This document shows, in pieces, positions 1 through 6,505 of a stretch of 6,505 bases of DNA (within the stretch, counting starts at the first letter, position 1; each line of letters opens with the position of its first letter). Origin of the DNA: Polaribacter sp. (GTDB lineage Bacteria > Bacteroidota > Bacteroidia > Flavobacteriales > Flavobacteriaceae); assembly GCA_003537695.1 (NCBI GenBank), contig DPRC01000048.1, forward strand, positions 6,906 to 13,410, given 5' to 3'. The notes under the pieces are model-generated. The model was given only the letters and a program-made list of their open reading frames with translations. It made no database searches and had not been told where the DNA came from. The position numbers and the translations under genes are program-made.

Positions 1-408
1 AAATCATTGCCAATGGCCATGGTAAAAGGTGCGTTAAAACGTCTGGATATGTTGCGAACAATGCCAGAATTAAAAGAAAAGTTATGGGAAAACACCAATG
101 CTTTACAATCTGGATTGCGAGCTGCAGGCTTTGATTTAGGAACCACACAAACATGTATTACACCAGTCTTTTTAAAAGGGGACATCCCTGAAGCTATGGC
201 GATGGTTAACGACTTACGTGAAAATCACGGTGTCTTTTGTTCTATTGTTGTATATCCTGTAATCCCTAAAGGATTGATTATTTTAAGATTAATACCAACA
301 ACGACTCATACTTCAGAAGATATTTCCGAAACCATCACTGCTTTTTCCGCTATTAGAGTATTGTTAGAAAACGGTACTTATAAAAAGATAGCAGCAACGA
401 TGCGGTAA
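1..408 (+). CDS. PLP-dependent alpha-oxoamine synthase family enzyme (C-terminal part)
   Basis: The frame is open from base 1 and ends at TAA 406-408, giving the last 135 residues of a protein whose start lies left of the window. What is visible resembles the small C-terminal domain of fold-type I PLP enzymes of the alpha-oxoamine synthase group (glycine C-acetyltransferase, 8-amino-7-oxononanoate synthase, serine palmitoyltransferase). The clue is a segment at residues 85-104 with the spacing YPVIPKG, then LRLIPTTTHT, matching the family pattern P-x-G then R then HT; R96 is the expected substrate-carboxylate arginine. The family condenses an amino acid with an acyl-CoA, releasing CO2. The PLP lysine and most of the active site lie outside the window, so the exact substrate cannot be assigned. 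It reads in the same direction as the his genes but is separated from them by 337 bases and its own stop, so it is probably a separate unit. Confidence 0.8.
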   Translation, partial: KSLPMAMVKGALKRLDMLRTMPELKEKLWENTNALQSGLRAAGFDLGTTQTCITPVFLKGDIPEAMAMVNDLRENHGVFCSIVVYPVIPKGLIILRLIPTTTHTSEDISETITAFSAIRVLLENGTYKKIAATMR

Positions 409-462
409 CTTCCGCACCGATAAAAATGAAATCTTACTCTTTTTGGGTTGCTTATTTTTGTA

Positions 463-496
463 TTGCCAAGGAAAATAAACAAATATTAAATATTTG
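463..496 (+). promoter_or_regulatory. Candidate Bacteroidota-type promoter for the his operon
   Basis: TTG at 463-465 is followed after 23 bases by AATATTTG at 489-496. This resembles the Flavobacterium consensus TTG-N17-23-TAnnTTTG with one mismatch in the TA, and the spacing is at the upper limit. Transcription from here would begin near 503 and include the whole leader ORF and terminator. Competing -7-like elements are TATTTTTG at 453-460 (perfect match but no -33 TTG at a suitable distance) and GATATTTG at 560-567 (one mismatch, no good -33). AT-rich DNA gives many such matches by chance, so this is only a candidate. The rest of 409-554 shows nothing else I can support. Confidence 0.3.
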
Positions 497-584
497 ATAA
501 AATTAGAAGTTTTAGCACTTTTTTAGTTCCAACTCCTGCTTTATTAAAAATAAAATGAAGATATTTGCATATAATATAGAAAGC

Positions 585-641
585 ATGACTTTTATTCAAT
601 CACATCATCATCATTTTTACAATTGCCAACAAGCGATCTAA
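585..641 (+). CDS. hisL: Histidine operon leader peptide (His-His-His-His)
   Basis: This 18-codon ORF reads MTFIQSHHHHFYNCQQAI, with four consecutive CAT His codons at 603-614 and a TAA stop at 639-641. It ends 30 bases before a strong intrinsic terminator that precedes hisG. A run of codons for the amino acid made by the downstream operon, placed just before a terminator, is the hallmark of ribosome-mediated attenuation: when charged tRNA-His is scarce the ribosome stalls on the His codons and the downstream RNA refolds. The peptide itself is expected to have no function after synthesis. The start is uncertain. An in-frame ATG at 555-557 would add ten residues (28 aa in total) and has a very A-rich upstream context typical of Bacteroidota starts; the next in-frame stop upstream is TAG at 513-515. 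I chose 585 because it is the minimal ORF and the usual leader size. There are no other His codons in the extended form, so the interpretation does not change. Confidence 0.85.
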   Translation: MTFIQSHHHHFYNCQQAI

Positions 642-705
642 AAATGTATTGAATAAAATCAACATAATTTTAAACCCGTTTGAGCAAATCAAACGGGTTT
701 TTTTT
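590..705 (+). promoter_or_regulatory. Histidine transcription attenuator (leader RNA)
   Basis: The leader RNA contains the parts of a ribosome-mediated attenuator. Seen directly: TTTTATTCAAT at 590-600, immediately before the His codons, is a perfect 11-base complement of ATTGAATAAAA at 648-658, and a GC-centred terminator hairpin lies at 672-700. Inferred: bases 623-626 and 630-635 can pair with 684-687 and 677-682 (one G-U pair, 3x1 internal loop). That antiterminator would consume one arm and the loop of the terminator. The 590-600/648-658 helix encloses the antiterminator strand, so it would favour termination. A ribosome stalled at 603-614 would break that helix and free 630-635, whereas a ribosome reaching the stop at 639-641 would cover the strand. 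The controlled genes would be hisG through hisA and beyond. Confidence 0.75.
672..705 (+). terminator. Intrinsic terminator of the his leader (attenuator terminator)
   Basis: A perfect inverted repeat, AAACCCGTTTG at 672-682 with CAAACGGGTTT at 690-700, gives an 11-bp stem. A further A683-T689 pair leaves a 5-base loop. The 3' arm runs into an uninterrupted block of eight T at 698-705, then ATTTT. The shape is that of a strong Rho-independent terminator read on the + strand. It sits after the leader stop and 40 bases before the hisG start, with no gene ending just before it apart from the leader ORF, so it acts as a conditional terminator of the his transcript rather than the end of the upstream gene. 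Confidence 0.9.
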
Positions 706-745
706 ATTTTAAGCCGTATTTGTTCAGACCACAAAAAAACAAAAA

Positions 746-1603
746 ATGAGTAATTTAAGAATTGCAGTACAAAAGTCAGGACGCTTAAATGAAGATTCAA
801 TGCGAATCTTAAAAGACATTGGAATTTCTATAGACAATGGAATTGATCAATTAAAAGCCTCTGCAAGAAATTTTCCAGTAGAAGTATTCTATTTAAGAAA
901 TGGTGATATTCCCCAATACCTGAGAGATGGAGTGGTGGATGCCGCAATCATAGGTGAGAATATTTTAATAGAAAAAGGAAATGATTTGGCATTTATAGAA
1001 CGTTTAGGCTTCTCTAAATGTAAAGTTTCGATTGCAGTGCCAAAAGAATCTGAGGCCAACTCTTTAAAAGATTTGGAAGGAAAAAGAATTGCAACTTCCT
1101 ATCCAGAAACCGTCAAGAAATTTCTAAAAGAGCAACAGATAGATGCAAAGTTACACACCATTAGTGGATCTGTAGAAATTGCGCCTAATATTGGTTTAGC
1201 AGACGGAATTTGTGATATTGTTTCTAGTGGAAGTACCTTATTTAAAAATGGATTGAAAGAAATTGAAGTCCTTTTGCAGTCCGAAGCTGTGTTGGCTGTC
1301 TCTCCAAAAATTTCTGAAGAGAGAAGTGCTATCTTGAAAAAAATTCAATTCAGAATTCAATCCGTTTTAAAAGGAAGAGATTCTAAATATGTATTATTAA
1401 ATGCCCCCAACGAAAAGTTAGATGCTATTTTAAGTTTGCTACCAGGAATGAGAAGTCCCACAGTACTTCCCTTGGCAGAAAAAGGTTGGAGCTCTGTGCA
1501 TACTGTAATTTCCAAAAATGAATTTTGGGAGATTATTGACGGGTTAAAAGAAAATGGAGCAGAGGGTATTTTAGTTTGTCCAATTGAAAAAATGGTCCTT
1601 TAA
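746..1603 (+). CDS. hisG: ATP phosphoribosyltransferase, long form (HisG)
   Basis: It catalyses the first committed step of histidine synthesis: ATP + PRPP to N1-(5-phosphoribosyl)-ATP + PPi, in the cytoplasm. At 285 residues this is the long form, with a two-lobed catalytic part (about 1-210) and a C-terminal ACT-like regulatory domain (about 212-285), so it should bind histidine for feedback inhibition and not need HisZ. Visible motifs are KSGRL (10-14) near the N terminus, RNGDIP (51-56), the family signature around 141-165 with E144, A146-P147, G150, A152-D153, D157 and the SGSTL that contacts the PRPP phosphate, and LPGMRSPTV (232-240), typical of long-form enzymes. The ATG at 746 is preceded by an A-rich stretch with no Shine-Dalgarno, which is normal for the phylum. 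It is the first structural gene after the attenuator, and its stop lies one base before hisD. Confidence 0.97.
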   Translation: MSNLRIAVQKSGRLNEDSMRILKDIGISIDNGIDQLKASARNFPVEVFYLRNGDIPQYLRDGVVDAAIIGENILIEKGNDLAFIERLGFSKCKVSIAVPKESEANSLKDLEGKRIATSYPETVKKFLKEQQIDAKLHTISGSVEIAPNIGLADGICDIVSSGSTLFKNGLKEIEVLLQSEAVLAVSPKISEERSAILKKIQFRIQSVLKGRDSKYVLLNAPNEKLDAILSLLPGMRSPTVLPLAEKGWSSVHTVISKNEFWEIIDGLKENGAEGILVCPIEKMVL

Positions 1604-1604
1604 T

Positions 1605-2888
1605 ATGAAGACAATTGAAAATCCACAGCAAAAAGATTGGAGTACAATCTTAGAGCGACCCACAAAAAAAGTAGGTGATATTGAAGCGACTGTAAATGAA
1701 ATTTTTACAGATATTCAAGAAAATGGTGATGCGGCTGTTGCTAAGTACACACAAAAATTTGACAATATTGTTTTAGATACCAGCAGCGTTTCAGTCTCAG
1801 AAATTGAAGCAGCAATTGCCTTAGTTCCGCAAGCATTAAAAGAAGCGATTCAAGTAGCAAAAGAAAATATTACCAAATTTCATGCAGCACAAAAGACAGA
1901 CAAAGTAGTTGTAGAAACAACCAAAGGAGTTTCTTGTTGGCAAGAAAAAAGACCCATTCAAAAAGTAGGTTTGTATGTTCCTGGCGGCACTGCCCCTTTA
2001 TTATCGACCGTGTTAATGTTGGCGATTCCTGCTCAAATTGCAGGTTGTAAAGAAATTGTATTGTGCTCACCACCAAATAAGGAAGGCAAGCTTCCTCCTG
2101 CAATTTTATATGCCGCAAATTTATGTGGTGTAACAAAAATCATAAAAGTAGGGGGTATTCAGGCTATTGCAGCTTATACATTTGGTACTGCAACAATTCC
2201 GCAAGTATATAAAATATTCGGACCAGGAAATCAGTTTGTAACGGTGGCAAAACAGTTGGCAACTAAATTTGGAGTAGCGATAGATATGCCTGCCGGCCCC
2301 AGTGAATTGTTAGTGGTTGCAGATGATTCTGCGAATGCCAGTTATGTAGCTTCTGATCTCTTAAGTCAAGCAGAACACGGAGCGGACAGTCAGGTTATTT
2401 TAGTATCTACCTCAAAAAAACTCATCGCTGCGGTGTCCATTGAGATACAAAAGCAACTGGAGGTATTGCCAAGAGTTGCAATTGCGCAACAAGCGATTCA
2501 CAATTCTAAGTCTATTTTTGTTGAGAGCGACGAAATAGCGCTTGCATTAATTAATGAATACGGACCTGAGCACTTTATTGTTTGCACGGAAAACAATGAC
2601 TTTTATATAGACAACATTGCGAATGTAGGCTCTGTTTTTATAGGGAATTACACCCCTGAAAGTGCCGGTGACTATGCATCAGGTACCAATCACACTTTGC
2701 CCACAAACGGATTTACAAAAGCTTATTCTGGTGTGAATTTAGACAGTTTTACAAAGAGTATTACTTTTCAAGAGATCTCTAAGGAAGGAATTCAAAACAT
2801 TGGAAAGTCGATTGAGATTATGGCTGCAGCAGAAGGCTTGCAAGCACATAAAAATGCAGTTACACTGCGTTTAAAAGATTTAAAATAA
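1605..2888 (+). CDS. hisD: Histidinol dehydrogenase (HisD)
   Basis: A zinc enzyme that performs the last two steps, oxidising L-histidinol through histidinal to L-histidine with two NAD+. The 427-residue length from ATG 1605 is normal. Key residues by analogy with E. coli HisD: zinc ligands Q255 and H258 (SQAEHG), D356 (AGDYASG) and H415, and the catalytic pair E322-H323 (GPEH). GPGN (207-210) and the IDMPAGPSELLVVAD block (226-240) are family signatures. No key residue is missing. The frame remains open upstream to a TTG at 1584 inside hisG, but the ATG at 1605, one base after the hisG stop (TAA-T-ATG), gives the conserved start and implies translational coupling. A 38-base gap follows before hisC. 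Confidence 0.97.
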   Translation: MKTIENPQQKDWSTILERPTKKVGDIEATVNEIFTDIQENGDAAVAKYTQKFDNIVLDTSSVSVSEIEAAIALVPQALKEAIQVAKENITKFHAAQKTDKVVVETTKGVSCWQEKRPIQKVGLYVPGGTAPLLSTVLMLAIPAQIAGCKEIVLCSPPNKEGKLPPAILYAANLCGVTKIIKVGGIQAIAAYTFGTATIPQVYKIFGPGNQFVTVAKQLATKFGVAIDMPAGPSELLVVADDSANASYVASDLLSQAEHGADSQVILVSTSKKLIAAVSIEIQKQLEVLPRVAIAQQAIHNSKSIFVESDEIALALINEYGPEHFIVCTENNDFYIDNIANVGSVFIGNYTPESAGDYASGTNHTLPTNGFTKAYSGVNLDSFTKSITFQEISKEGIQNIGKSIEIMAAAEGLQAHKNAVTLRLKDLK

Positions 2889-2926
2889 AAGAGAAGCGCG
2901 CATGATTTTTTTAAAGCCTTTTTAAT

Positions 2927-3982
2927 ATGAAAACAACATTTAACGTACAGAATCTGGTTAGAGCGAATATAAAAACGCTAAAACCATATGCATCGGCAAG
3001 AGATGAATACAAGGATGCAACCACTTCTGAAATGATTTTTTTAGATGCGAATGAAAACCCTTTTGAAAACGGAGTAAATCGCTATCCTGATCCACAGCAG
3101 CGCAGTGTAAAAGAATTACTTTCAACGATTAAAAATATTGATAGTGAACAGATTCTTTTAGGAAACGGAAGTGATGAAGTGTTAGATTTGATATTTAGAG
3201 CATTTTGTGAGCCGAATCAAGATAATATAATAACACTGCCGCCAACGTATGGTATGTATGCGGTATTAGCAAATATCAATGCCATTGAAAATAGAGCAGT
3301 ACTCTTAACAAAAGGGTTTCAGCCGGAAGTAGCAGCGATCTTAAAAGAAGTAGACGAAAACAGCAAAATTTTATTTTTATGCTCACCAAACAATCCTTCA
3401 GGAAATAGTTTTACAGCAGAAATTGTGGAAGACTTGTTGACAAAATTCAATGGGTTGGTTGTTATTGACGAGGCATATATAGACTTTTCAGAACAAAACA
3501 GTTGGTTGGAAAAATTAGCGCAATTTCCGAATTTAATCATTACTCAAACACTATCAAAAGCATATGGTTTGGCGGGTATTCGATTGGGTGTTTGTTATGC
3601 ATCCGAAGAAATTATCAAGATATTAAACCGGATAAAGCCACCGTATAATGTCAATGAGCTAACACAACAAAGAGCACTTGAAAGGCTCTCAAAAACAGCA
3701 GTAGTTGCAAACGAAGTTTCTGAAATCAAACAACAGAGAACCTTGGTGCTGAAAGCATTGAAAACGGTTTCCTGTATTCAAAGAATACATCCAACAGATT
3801 GTAATTTTGTGATGGTTCAAGTGGACCATGCAACAGCGCGTTACAAGCAATTGATTGCAAAAGGAATTGTAGTGCGAAATAGAACAACGCAAGCGCTGTG
3901 TGAAAACTGTCTGCGCTTAACGATTGGCACTCCTCTTGAAAATCAGCAGTTAATTCAAGCTTTAATAGAAATATCATTATGA
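2927..3982 (+). CDS. hisC: Histidinol-phosphate aminotransferase (HisC)
   Basis: A PLP enzyme that transfers the amino group of glutamate to imidazole acetol phosphate, giving histidinol phosphate (cytoplasm). At 351 residues it has the usual length. Fold-type I landmarks are present: LDANENP (39-45), the SPNNPSG block with N155, DEAY with D181 and Y184 contacting PLP, the Schiff-base lysine K211 in [15 protein letters not shown]219 for the cofactor phosphate, and R330 in LRLTIGT for the substrate carboxylate or phosphate. The family also includes CobD-like and aromatic aminotransferases, but the position in the his operon and the motif set make HisC secure. It starts at ATG 2927 after TAA-T, and its TGA stop overlaps the hisB ATG in a 4-base ATGA, so translation of hisB is probably coupled to it. 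Confidence 0.97.
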   Translation: MKTTFNVQNLVRANIKTLKPYASARDEYKDATTSEMIFLDANENPFENGVNRYPDPQQRSVKELLSTIKNIDSEQILLGNGSDEVLDLIFRAFCEPNQDNIITLPPTYGMYAVLANINAIENRAVLLTKGFQPEVAAILKEVDENSKILFLCSPNNPSGNSFTAEIVEDLLTKFNGLVVIDEAYIDFSEQNSWLEKLAQFPNLIITQTLSKAYGLAGIRLGVCYASEEIIKILNRIKPPYNVNELTQQRALERLSKTAVVANEVSEIKQQRTLVLKALKTVSCIQRIHPTDCNFVMVQVDHATARYKQLIAKGIVVRNRTTQALCENCLRLTIGTPLENQQLIQALIEISL

Positions 3983-5115
3983 AAAAAGTATTATTTATAG
4001 ATCGAGATGGAACTTTAGTTTTAGAGCCACCTGTAGATTATCAATTAGACAGTCTAGAGAAGTTGTCATTTTACCCAAAAGTATTTCAATACATGGCAAA
4101 AATTGCCTCAGAGTTGGACTACGAATTGGTCATGGTTACCAACCAAGATGGTCTAGGGACCGCCTCTTTTCCTGAAGATACTTTCTGGCCAGCACACCAT
4201 AAAGTGCTCTCTGCTTTTGAAAAAGAAGGGGTTGTTTTCTCTGAAGTTTTAATAGACAAAACGTTTCCAGACGAAAATGCGGAGACCAGAAAACCAAGAA
4301 CCGGACTGCTTACAAAATATTTTTCGAAGGAATATGACTTGGAAAATTCTTTTGTTTTGGGAGATCGGATAACAGATATGGAATTGGCAAAGAATTTGGG
4401 TGCTAAAGGAATATACATCGCTGAAAACCTAGCATTAGGAGGGGCCGATATTGAAACAGCACAGCAAGAAATTTTAGATTGTATCGCTTTAACCACTGCA
4501 GACTGGTCCTCAATTTATGAGTTTTTAAAGTTGAAAGATCGCGTTGCTGAAATCACTAGAAATACAAACGAAACGAAGATTTATATCAAAGTAAATTTAG
4601 ACGGTTCTGGTAAAAATAATATTGCGACTGGTTTGTCGTTTTTTGACCACATGTTAGATCAAATAGGTCGGCACGGAAATATGGATTTAACCATACAGGT
4701 AAAAGGAGATTTAGAAGTGGATGAACACCATACAATAGAAGATACTATGATCGCCTTTGGAGAACTATTTAACAAAGCGCTCGGAAATAAGTTAGGCATC
4801 GAGAGGTATGGTTTTTGTTTGCCTATGGATGATTGTTTGGCGCAGGTTGCCGTGGATTTTGGAGGCAGAAATTGGTTGGAATGGGATGCCGAATTTAAAC
4901 GAGAGAAAATTGGAGACATGCCAACGGAAATGTTTTTTCACTTATTTAAATCCTTTACAGACGGTGCAAAATGTAATTTGAATATCAAAGCAACGGGAAC
5001 CAACGAGCACCACAAAATAGAGGGTATTTTTAAAGCATTTGCGAAAGCAATGAAAATGGCAGTCAAACGGGATGTGAATAAAATGTTCTTGCCCAGCACA
5101 AAAGGCATGCTGTAA
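3979..5115 (+). CDS. hisB: Bifunctional histidinol-phosphatase / imidazoleglycerol-phosphate dehydratase (HisB)
   Basis: This 378-residue fusion catalyses two non-consecutive steps: dehydration of imidazole glycerol phosphate (C-terminal half) and dephosphorylation of histidinol phosphate (N-terminal half). The HAD phosphatase domain spans about 1-165: DRDGT with nucleophile D8 and acid/base D10, VTNQDG (53-58), K105 in RKP, and GDR-x-TD with D129 and D133 for Mg2+. The IGPD domain spans about 187-378, with manganese-binding clusters EHHTIED (H250, H251, E254) and EHHKIEG (H344, H345, E348), plus H224, H232 and H321. The loop before RKP (93-103) lacks the Cys/His zinc ligands of E. coli HisB. 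This fusion is known from gamma-proteobacteria and Bacteroidota; many other bacteria keep the activities apart. The start overlaps the hisC stop by four bases, and a 48-base gap precedes hisH. Confidence 0.97.
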   Translation: MKKVLFIDRDGTLVLEPPVDYQLDSLEKLSFYPKVFQYMAKIASELDYELVMVTNQDGLGTASFPEDTFWPAHHKVLSAFEKEGVVFSEVLIDKTFPDENAETRKPRTGLLTKYFSKEYDLENSFVLGDRITDMELAKNLGAKGIYIAENLALGGADIETAQQEILDCIALTTADWSSIYEFLKLKDRVAEITRNTNETKIYIKVNLDGSGKNNIATGLSFFDHMLDQIGRHGNMDLTIQVKGDLEVDEHHTIEDTMIAFGELFNKALGNKLGIERYGFCLPMDDCLAQVAVDFGGRNWLEWDAEFKREKIGDMPTEMFFHLFKSFTDGAKCNLNIKATGTNEHHKIEGIFKAFAKAMKMAVKRDVNKMFLPSTKGML

Positions 5116-5163
5116 AATAACGTGTACGAGCTATCATTTCCAAACAGTTCAAAAGAAATAAAA

Positions 5164-5745
5164 ATGAAGATTATAATTATCGATTACGGTGCTGGAAATA
5201 TTAAAAGTATTCAATTCGCTTTTAAACGTTTGGGTTTCGATGCAGTTTTATCTCGTAATATTGCTGAAATCAGAGCTGCGGATAAAATAATTTTTCCAGG
5301 TGTTGGGGAAGCAAGTTCAGCAATGAAAATGCTTCAAGAGAGTGGCTTAGATACGGTCATTCCAACCTTAAAGCAACCGGTTTTGGGGATTTGCTTAGGA
5401 ATGCAATTAATGTGTACTTCCTCAGAAGAAGGCAATACGAAAGGACTGGGTATTTTTGACGTAACCATAAAACGTTTTTCTAATGCTGTCAAAGTACCAC
5501 AAATGGGTTGGAATGTGATTTCTAATTTGAAGTCTGCACTGTTTGACGGAATTAAAGAAAATGAGTTTATGTATTTAGTACACAGTTTTTATGCCGAAAG
5601 TTGCGAAGCAGCAATTGCCACAACAGACTATGAACTTTCATATGCATCTGCGCTACAAAAAGATAATTTTTACGGCGTACAGTTTCACCCAGAGAAAAGT
5701 GGTGTGGTAGGGAGTAAAATTCTTGCAAACTTTTTAAAGTTATAA
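5164..5745 (+). CDS. hisH: Imidazole glycerol phosphate synthase, glutaminase subunit (HisH)
   Basis: A class I glutamine amidotransferase that hydrolyses glutamine and channels the ammonia to HisF, which converts PRFAR to IGP and AICAR. From ATG 5164 it has 193 residues, close to the family norm of about 200. The triad is complete: nucleophile C77 in GICLGMQ, and H175 and E177 in QFHPEKSG. The N terminus IIDYGAGN (5-12) and the PGVG oxyanion-strand segment (45-48) are typical. An in-frame GTG at 5122 would add 14 residues, but these precede the conserved IIIIDYGAGN strand, and the ATG has an A-rich upstream context, so the ATG is preferred. The partner HisF is not in the window and is expected downstream of hisA. 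Confidence 0.96.
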   Translation: MKIIIIDYGAGNIKSIQFAFKRLGFDAVLSRNIAEIRAADKIIFPGVGEASSAMKMLQESGLDTVIPTLKQPVLGICLGMQLMCTSSEEGNTKGLGIFDVTIKRFSNAVKVPQMGWNVISNLKSALFDGIKENEFMYLVHSFYAESCEAAIATTDYELSYASALQKDNFYGVQFHPEKSGVVGSKILANFLKL

Positions 5746-5759
5746 AAAAGAGATGAATT

Positions 5760-5786
5760 GCAGTCCATTTATTTAGCAGTGGACGC
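5760..5786 (+). other. Small inverted repeat between hisH and hisA
   Basis: GTCCA at 5763-5767 pairs with TGGAC at 5780-5784, extended inward by a T-G and a T-A pair and outward, past a bulged A, by GC/GC. It lies in the 62-base gap between hisH and hisA. No T-run follows it, so it is not an intrinsic terminator. It might be an RNA processing or stabilising hairpin, or chance. Confidence 0.35.
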
Positions 5787-5807
5787 TATTTACTAAAAAA
5801 TAAAATT

Positions 5808-6505
5808 ATGAGAATCATACCAGCCATAGACATTATCGACGGGAAATGTGTGCGTTTGACAAAAGGGGACTACAGCACAAAGAAAATATACAATGAGCAT
5901 CCTTTAGAAGTGGCCAAATCTTTTGAAGCTTCAGGTATTGAATATTTACATGTGGTAGATTTAGATGGGGCAAAGGCAAGTCAAATTGTCAACTATAAGG
6001 TATTAGAGCAGATTGCAAGTAAAACGAGCTTAAAAATCGATTTTGGAGGTGGTTTAAAATCAAATAAAGATTTAGAAATTGCTTTTAACGCTGGTGCCAA
6101 TCAAATTACAGGGGGAAGTATTGCTGTAAAAGACCGAGAACTCTTCGCTAGTTGGATTGAAAAATATGGAGCTGCTAAAATTATTTTAGGAGCCGATTTC
6201 TACCCAGATACTTTGGGAGGAAAGATCGCAACCAATGGTTGGCAAGAAGAAAGTACTTTGGAATTGATCCCTTTTATACGAAGGTATCAGGAAAAAGGAA
6301 TTAGCGCTGTAATCTGTACAGATATTTCTAAAGACGGTATGTTATCCGGTCCCAGTTTTGAAGTGTATACAAATATTTTAAAGGCATGCACTCTAGAGAC
6401 GAACACAAAAGCTCTGCAGTTAATTGCTTCTGGAGGAATCTCAACATTTGATGAACTACCGGTATTAGCAACAATGGGCTGTGAAGGTGTAATTATTGGA
6501 AAGGC
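5808..6505 (+). CDS. hisA: Phosphoribosylformimino-AICAR ribotide isomerase (HisA), 3' end cut by window
   Basis: HisA isomerises ProFAR to PRFAR by an Amadori rearrangement on a (beta/alpha)8 barrel; the product goes to the HisH-HisF synthase. The ORF starts at ATG 5808 after an A-rich stretch and is open to the right edge, giving 232 complete codons plus two bases. The family is about 240-245 residues long, so only the last ten or so are missing. Visible landmarks are the catalytic D8 in IIPAIDI, VVDLDGA (49-55), the phosphate-binding FGGGL (79-83), the second catalytic aspartate D130 (LGAD), [12 protein letters not shown] (171-182) and ASGGIS (207-212), with the second phosphate-binding loop IIGKA at the edge. 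D8 and D130, together with the position next to hisH, argue for HisA rather than the related HisF. Confidence 0.96.
   Translation, partial: MRIIPAIDIIDGKCVRLTKGDYSTKKIYNEHPLEVAKSFEASGIEYLHVVDLDGAKASQIVNYKVLEQIASKTSLKIDFGGGLKSNKDLEIAFNAGANQITGGSIAVKDRELFASWIEKYGAAKIILGADFYPDTLGGKIATNGWQEESTLELIPFIRRYQEKGISAVICTDISKDGMLSGPSFEVYTNILKACTLETNTKALQLIASGGISTFDELPVLATMGCEGVIIGK

Noticed and set aside
401..416. TGCGG/CCGCA hairpin spanning the stop of the upstream PLP enzyme gene
   Set aside because: Only 5 bp and with no T-run after it, so it is not a convincing terminator.
426..497. 23-codon ORF (ATG at 426, TGA at 495-497) between the upstream gene and the leader
   Set aside because: No His codons, no motif, and low-complexity AT-rich sequence; most likely chance.
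505..524. Weak AGAAGT/ACTTTT hairpin followed by T residues
   Set aside because: Six mostly A-T pairs including a G-U; too weak to call a terminator for the upstream gene, though it is the best candidate in 409-554.
462..629. ATTGCCAA occurring at 462-469 and again at 622-629
   Set aside because: An 8-base repeat whose core also occurs inside hisD; this is within chance expectation and it has no symmetry suggesting an operator.
600..800. Minus-strand ORF of 66 codons across the leader and terminator
   Set aside because: It lies antisense to the attenuator and the start of hisG, is rich in Phe/Leu/Ile from reading AT-rich DNA, and shows no recognisable domain.
1584..1604. TTG-initiated extension of hisD overlapping the end of hisG
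   Set aside because: The ATG at 1605, one base after the hisG stop, gives the normal N terminus, and the extension has no conserved residues.
4119..4496. 125-codon minus-strand ORF opposite hisB
   Set aside because: It is a shadow of the hisB phosphatase domain, Ser/Lys-rich with no recognisable fold, while the + strand frame is fully explained.

Overview
The window is a stretch of AT-rich chromosome from a member of the Bacteroidota, most likely a marine-type Flavobacteriaceae. The evidence is the his gene order G-D-C-B-H-A, a fused HisB, A-rich start contexts without clear Shine-Dalgarno sequences (for example the A-run just before hisG), and TAnnTTTG-like promoter elements. The genus is not identifiable by eye. 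I see no mobile elements, CRISPR arrays, tRNA or rRNA genes, or signs of recent gene transfer.

Layout: positions 1-408 hold the C-terminal end of a PLP-dependent enzyme of the alpha-oxoamine synthase type, cut by the window edge. Positions 409-745 form the only long non-coding stretch and act as the control region of the downstream operon. It contains a short leader ORF (585-641) with four consecutive His codons, an 11-bp long-range inverted repeat (590-600 with 648-658), and a strong intrinsic terminator (672-705) ahead of hisG. Together these form a convincing histidine attenuator. From 746 to the right edge runs a compact, all-forward histidine operon: hisG, hisD, hisC, hisB (bifunctional), hisH and hisA (cut about 10 residues before its expected end). 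hisF and hisI/hisIE would be expected just beyond the window.

How the genes work together: HisG joins PRPP and ATP. HisA isomerises the later intermediate ProFAR to PRFAR. HisH supplies ammonia to HisF, which makes IGP. The C-terminal half of HisB dehydrates IGP, HisC transaminates the product, the N-terminal half of HisB removes the phosphate, and HisD oxidises histidinol to histidine. The leader peptide lets the level of charged tRNA-His set read-through into all of these genes.

The genes themselves are ordinary and intact. The parts that repay attention are the attenuator with its possible antiterminator, and the HisB phosphatase domain, which lacks the Cys/His zinc-loop ligands of the E. 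coli enzyme.
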